A stretch of 64,000 bases of DNA from Clostridia bacterium. Its GTDB lineage: Bacteria; Bacillota; Clostridia; Christensenellales; Borkfalkiaceae. Every line of letters starts with the position of its first letter. Position 1 is the first letter of the stretch. This document shows positions 62,153 through 64,000 of the stretch, piece by piece. The stretch is taken from NCBI GenBank assembly GCA_017399035.1, contig JAFQEM010000007.1, forward strand, positions 17,343-81,342, in the 5' to 3' direction. The notes beneath the pieces were generated by a model, which saw only the letters and a program-made list of their open reading frames with translations, made no database searches and was not told where the DNA came from. Made by a program: the position numbers and the translations under genes.

Positions 62153-62908
62153 ATGGTTAAAATTTTAATAAGCGGTGCGCTTGGTAGAATGGGAAGAAAA
62201 GTTTACGAGGCGTGCTTAAAAAATGAAAATATAACGGCGGTTTGCGGGGTAGATATTGCTAACGATAATTCTAACCCCAACTATCCCGTATATAGCGGTT
62301 TTAGTGCAGTTACTCAAGACGTTGACGTTGTGGTTGACTTTTCTGCACCTGCAAACCTTGATAACGTTTTAAATTTTTGTTTAAACAATAAAATACCTGC
62401 CGTTCTTTGCGCAACAGGCTATTCACCCGAACAAGTTTCAAAGGTTAAAGACGCTAGCAATAAAATTGCGGTGTTCCGTTCGGGCAATATGTCGCTTGGC
62501 GTAAACGTTTTGGTTGACCTTGTTAAAAAGGCTGCGCAAGCGCTTTACGGCTTTGACGTTGAGATAATAGAAAAACATCACAATCAAAAGGTAGACGCAC
62601 CTAGCGGTACTGCGCTTATGCTTGCAGACGGTGTAAAAGAAGTTTCCCCCGAAAAATTTTACGTTTACGGCAGAGAAGGCATTTGCGGTAAAAGAGATAA
62701 AAACGAAATAGGTATTCACGCAGTACGTGGTGGCGGAATAGTTGGTGAACACGAAGTTATTTTTGCAAGCGGTTTTGAAACGGTTACCCTTTCTCACCTT
62801 GCAACCGACAGAGCAGTTTTTGCCGACGGCGCGGTTAAAGCCGCTATCTATTTAAGTGAGAAAAAGAGCGGTCTTTACGATATGCACGACGTTATTGACG
62901 GCAAATAA
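62153..62908 (+). CDS. dapB: 4-hydroxy-tetrahydrodipicolinate reductase
   Basis: This is the next step to diaminopimelate. It has 251 residues with the nucleotide loop SGALGRMGRKV at the start and the substrate-binding EKHHNQKVDAPSGTA (about residue 139). It is part of the same operon. Confidence 0.97.
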   Translation: MVKILISGALGRMGRKVYEACLKNENITAVCGVDIANDNSNPNYPVYSGFSAVTQDVDVVVDFSAPANLDNVLNFCLNNKIPAVLCATGYSPEQVSKVKDASNKIAVFRSGNMSLGVNVLVDLVKKAAQALYGFDVEIIEKHHNQKVDAPSGTALMLADGVKEVSPEKFYVYGREGICGKRDKNEIGIHAVRGGGIVGEHEVIFASGFETVTLSHLATDRAVFADGAVKAAIYLSEKKSGLYDMHDVIDGK

Positions 62909-62910
62909 TT

Positions 62911-63603
62911 ATGGTTGAAGAAAATCTTAAAAAAGTTTTAAATTTAATCTCTGCGGGCAACAATTTAGGCGAAAAAATTACGCTAGTTGGGGCAACCAAA
63001 ACTATGCCTGTAGAAACTATAAATCTAGCCGTTAAAAACGGTTTAGAAGTAGTTGCGGAAAATAGAGTTCAAGAGTTTAGAGAAAAACACGAATTTATTT
63101 CCCCTGTCGCACGCCAACATTTTATAGGGCGGTTACAAACTAACAAAGTAAAATATCTTGTTGGAAAGGTTGAACTTATTCATTCGGTGGACAGCCTACA
63201 CTTGGCAGAGGCTATAAATAAAGAGGCTGAAAAAAAGAGTTTAATTCAAAACGTTTTGATTGAAATAAATGCGGGCGTGGAAGATTCAAAAGGCGGTTTT
63301 GCTTTTGAAACTGCAAAAGATAGCGTAACGGAAATTTATAATAAATGTAAAAACTTAAAACTGCAAGGGCTTATGACAATGTTACCCCACTCGGAAGACC
63401 AAAATTTTCTTGCAGAACTTTGCAACAAAATGCGTTGCATCTACGACCAGTTAAAAAAAGGCGGTTTGCCATTTGAATATTTGTCAATGGGTATGTCTAA
63501 CGATTATCAAACGGCAATAAAAAACGGCAGTAACCTTATAAGACTTGGAAGAACTATTTTTGGACAAAGAAATTACGGAGAAAATGCAAATGGGAATATT
63601 TGA
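62911..63603 (+). CDS. yggS: YggS/PROSC-type PLP-binding protein
   Basis: This 230-residue PLP-homeostasis protein has the PLP Lys in LVGATKTMP (about residue 30), and HFIGRLQTNKVK and YLSMGMSNDYQTAI are family signatures. It begins 2 bases after dapB and overlaps sepF. In Gram-positive bacteria it is the usual neighbour of sepF. Confidence 0.95.
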   Translation: MVEENLKKVLNLISAGNNLGEKITLVGATKTMPVETINLAVKNGLEVVAENRVQEFREKHEFISPVARQHFIGRLQTNKVKYLVGKVELIHSVDSLHLAEAINKEAEKKSLIQNVLIEINAGVEDSKGGFAFETAKDSVTEIYNKCKNLKLQGLMTMLPHSEDQNFLAELCNKMRCIYDQLKKGGLPFEYLSMGMSNDYQTAIKNGSNLIRLGRTIFGQRNYGENANGNI

Positions 63604-63925
63604 TTTATTTGGGAAAGACCCTAAAACCAAAAACGATAGAGTGGCTCGCACGGAGTTTGACGAAAGAATTAACCTAGATAGCGACAATAAAACCGCCCCC
63701 GTTGCGGTTTTTAGCCCCACGGCTTATACCGACGTGGAAATTATTATTGACGCTATTAAGGCGGGTAAAAACGCCGTGGTTCATTTAACTGAACTTAAAA
63801 CTGAAACGGCTATCCGTGTTTTAGATATGTTATCTGGTGCAATTTATGCGCTTGGTGGCGGTGTTTACGAAATGGGTAAAAACATTTTTATGTTTTCCCC
63901 TGCCGGCGTTGAAGTAAACGTTTAA
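63590..63925 (+). CDS. sepF: cell division protein SepF
   Basis: SepF binds FtsZ and tethers it to the membrane. ATG 63590 (MGIFDLFGKD), 9 bases after GGAG, gives 111 residues; the frame extends to 63545 but the membrane-binding helix at the start fits this choice. The C-terminal core (ALGGGVYEMGKNIFMFSPAGVEV) is complete. Overlap with yggS is 14 bases. Its last 67 bases form the left arm of a perfect palindrome at the window edge. Confidence 0.95.
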   Translation: MGIFDLFGKDPKTKNDRVARTEFDERINLDSDNKTAPVAVFSPTAYTDVEIIIDAIKAGKNAVVHLTELKTETAIRVLDMLSGAIYALGGGVYEMGKNIFMFSPAGVEVNV

Positions 63926-64000
63926 TAAATTTATTAAACGTTTACTTCAACGCCGGCAGGGGAAAACATAAAAATGTTTTTACCCATTTCGTAAACACCG
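63859..64000. repeat. perfect 142-bp palindrome at the right edge
   Basis: Bases 63930-64000 are the exact reverse complement of 63859-63929, with no spacer (centre AATAAA/TTTATT). The left arm is the end of sepF. The repeat may continue beyond the edge. This is most simply read as an assembly fold-back at a contig end. Confidence 0.95.

Noticed and set aside
60190-63925. Lysine riboswitch control of the asd-dapA-dapB operon
   Set aside because: The leader from the likely promoter to asd is only about 30 bases, too short for a lysine aptamer.
63859-64000. Hairpin telomere of a linear replicon
   Set aside because: The palindrome starts inside an ordinary housekeeping gene, matches to the last base of the window, and no telomere resolvase is seen. 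An assembly fold-back is simpler.

Overview
The window looks like a chromosomal segment of an uncultured low-GC Clostridia-type member of the Firmicutes (Bacillota). The evidence is the AT-rich intergenic DNA, strong AGGAG ribosome binding sites, near-consensus sigma-A promoters with 17-base spacers, the Firmicutes order rnc-smc-ftsY-ylxM-ffh-rpsP-khpA-rimM-trmD-rbgA-rnhB-yraN, a six-gene Rnf complex in the order C-D-G-E-A-B, SepF, and the full-length glutamine-dependent NadE. The standard bacterial code fits, since TGA is used as stop. The exact order or family cannot be fixed from sequence reading alone.

Layout. 1-4.3 kb: a carbohydrate ABC importer (solute-binding lipoprotein and two permeases, no ATPase) followed by a secreted protein cut by the window edge. 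4.9-6.1 kb: a CofE-like F420-0:glutamate ligase family protein. 6.3-7.2 kb: a tRNA-Arg(CCT), an unrecognised structured RNA gene with its own promoter and terminator, and a solitary mazF. 7.2-14 kb: nadE, a galT/SGNH-esterase/galE sugar cluster, and a THUMP-type RNA methyltransferase that may be leaderless. 14.2-20.5 kb: the Rnf operon, preceded by a NusG-II-domain protein and a Gx-type membrane protein. 20.5-23.5 kb: a fused ATPase-FtsX exporter. 24-37.5 kb: a long minus-strand series comM-dprA-topA-trmFO-hslV-hslU-hisS-rseC-trxA-glyA-asnA-tcdA-phosphodiesterase, ending at two tandem 134-bp repeats and a terminator. 37.6-51.6 kb: the ribosome/SRP/SMC housekeeping block, with asnS and plsX at its start. 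51.9-53.2 kb: a two-gene DUF3990/Xre cassette that resembles a toxin-antitoxin pair. 53.4-60 kb: a GNAT protein, a 41-residue gene, a HEAT-like protein, a TPR protein, hslO and a YesL-like membrane protein. 60.2-63.9 kb: asd-dapA-dapB-yggS-sepF.

How the genes work together. Rnf couples ferredoxin oxidation to NAD reduction and an ion gradient. The Leloir genes and ABC importer handle sugars. asd/dapA/dapB feed lysine and cell-wall synthesis. The large minus-strand block is translation, protein targeting, chromosome segregation and proteolysis.

Least ordinary observations. (1) A family of ~124-bp intergenic elements in three places (41.8, 44.8 and 58.5 kb), in which the end of the last unit supplies the TAA stop of the neighbouring gene. 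Their inner hairpins keep an identical 5x5 internal loop while the helices change in a compensatory way. (2) An unidentified ~130-nt RNA gene at 6473-6602 that repeats the D-arm sequence of the adjacent tRNA-Arg. (3) A second repeat family at 23.8-24.0 kb, perhaps related to the galT leader. (4) A frameshift inside rnc. (5) A perfect 142-bp palindrome at the right edge, which is more likely an assembly fold-back than biology.
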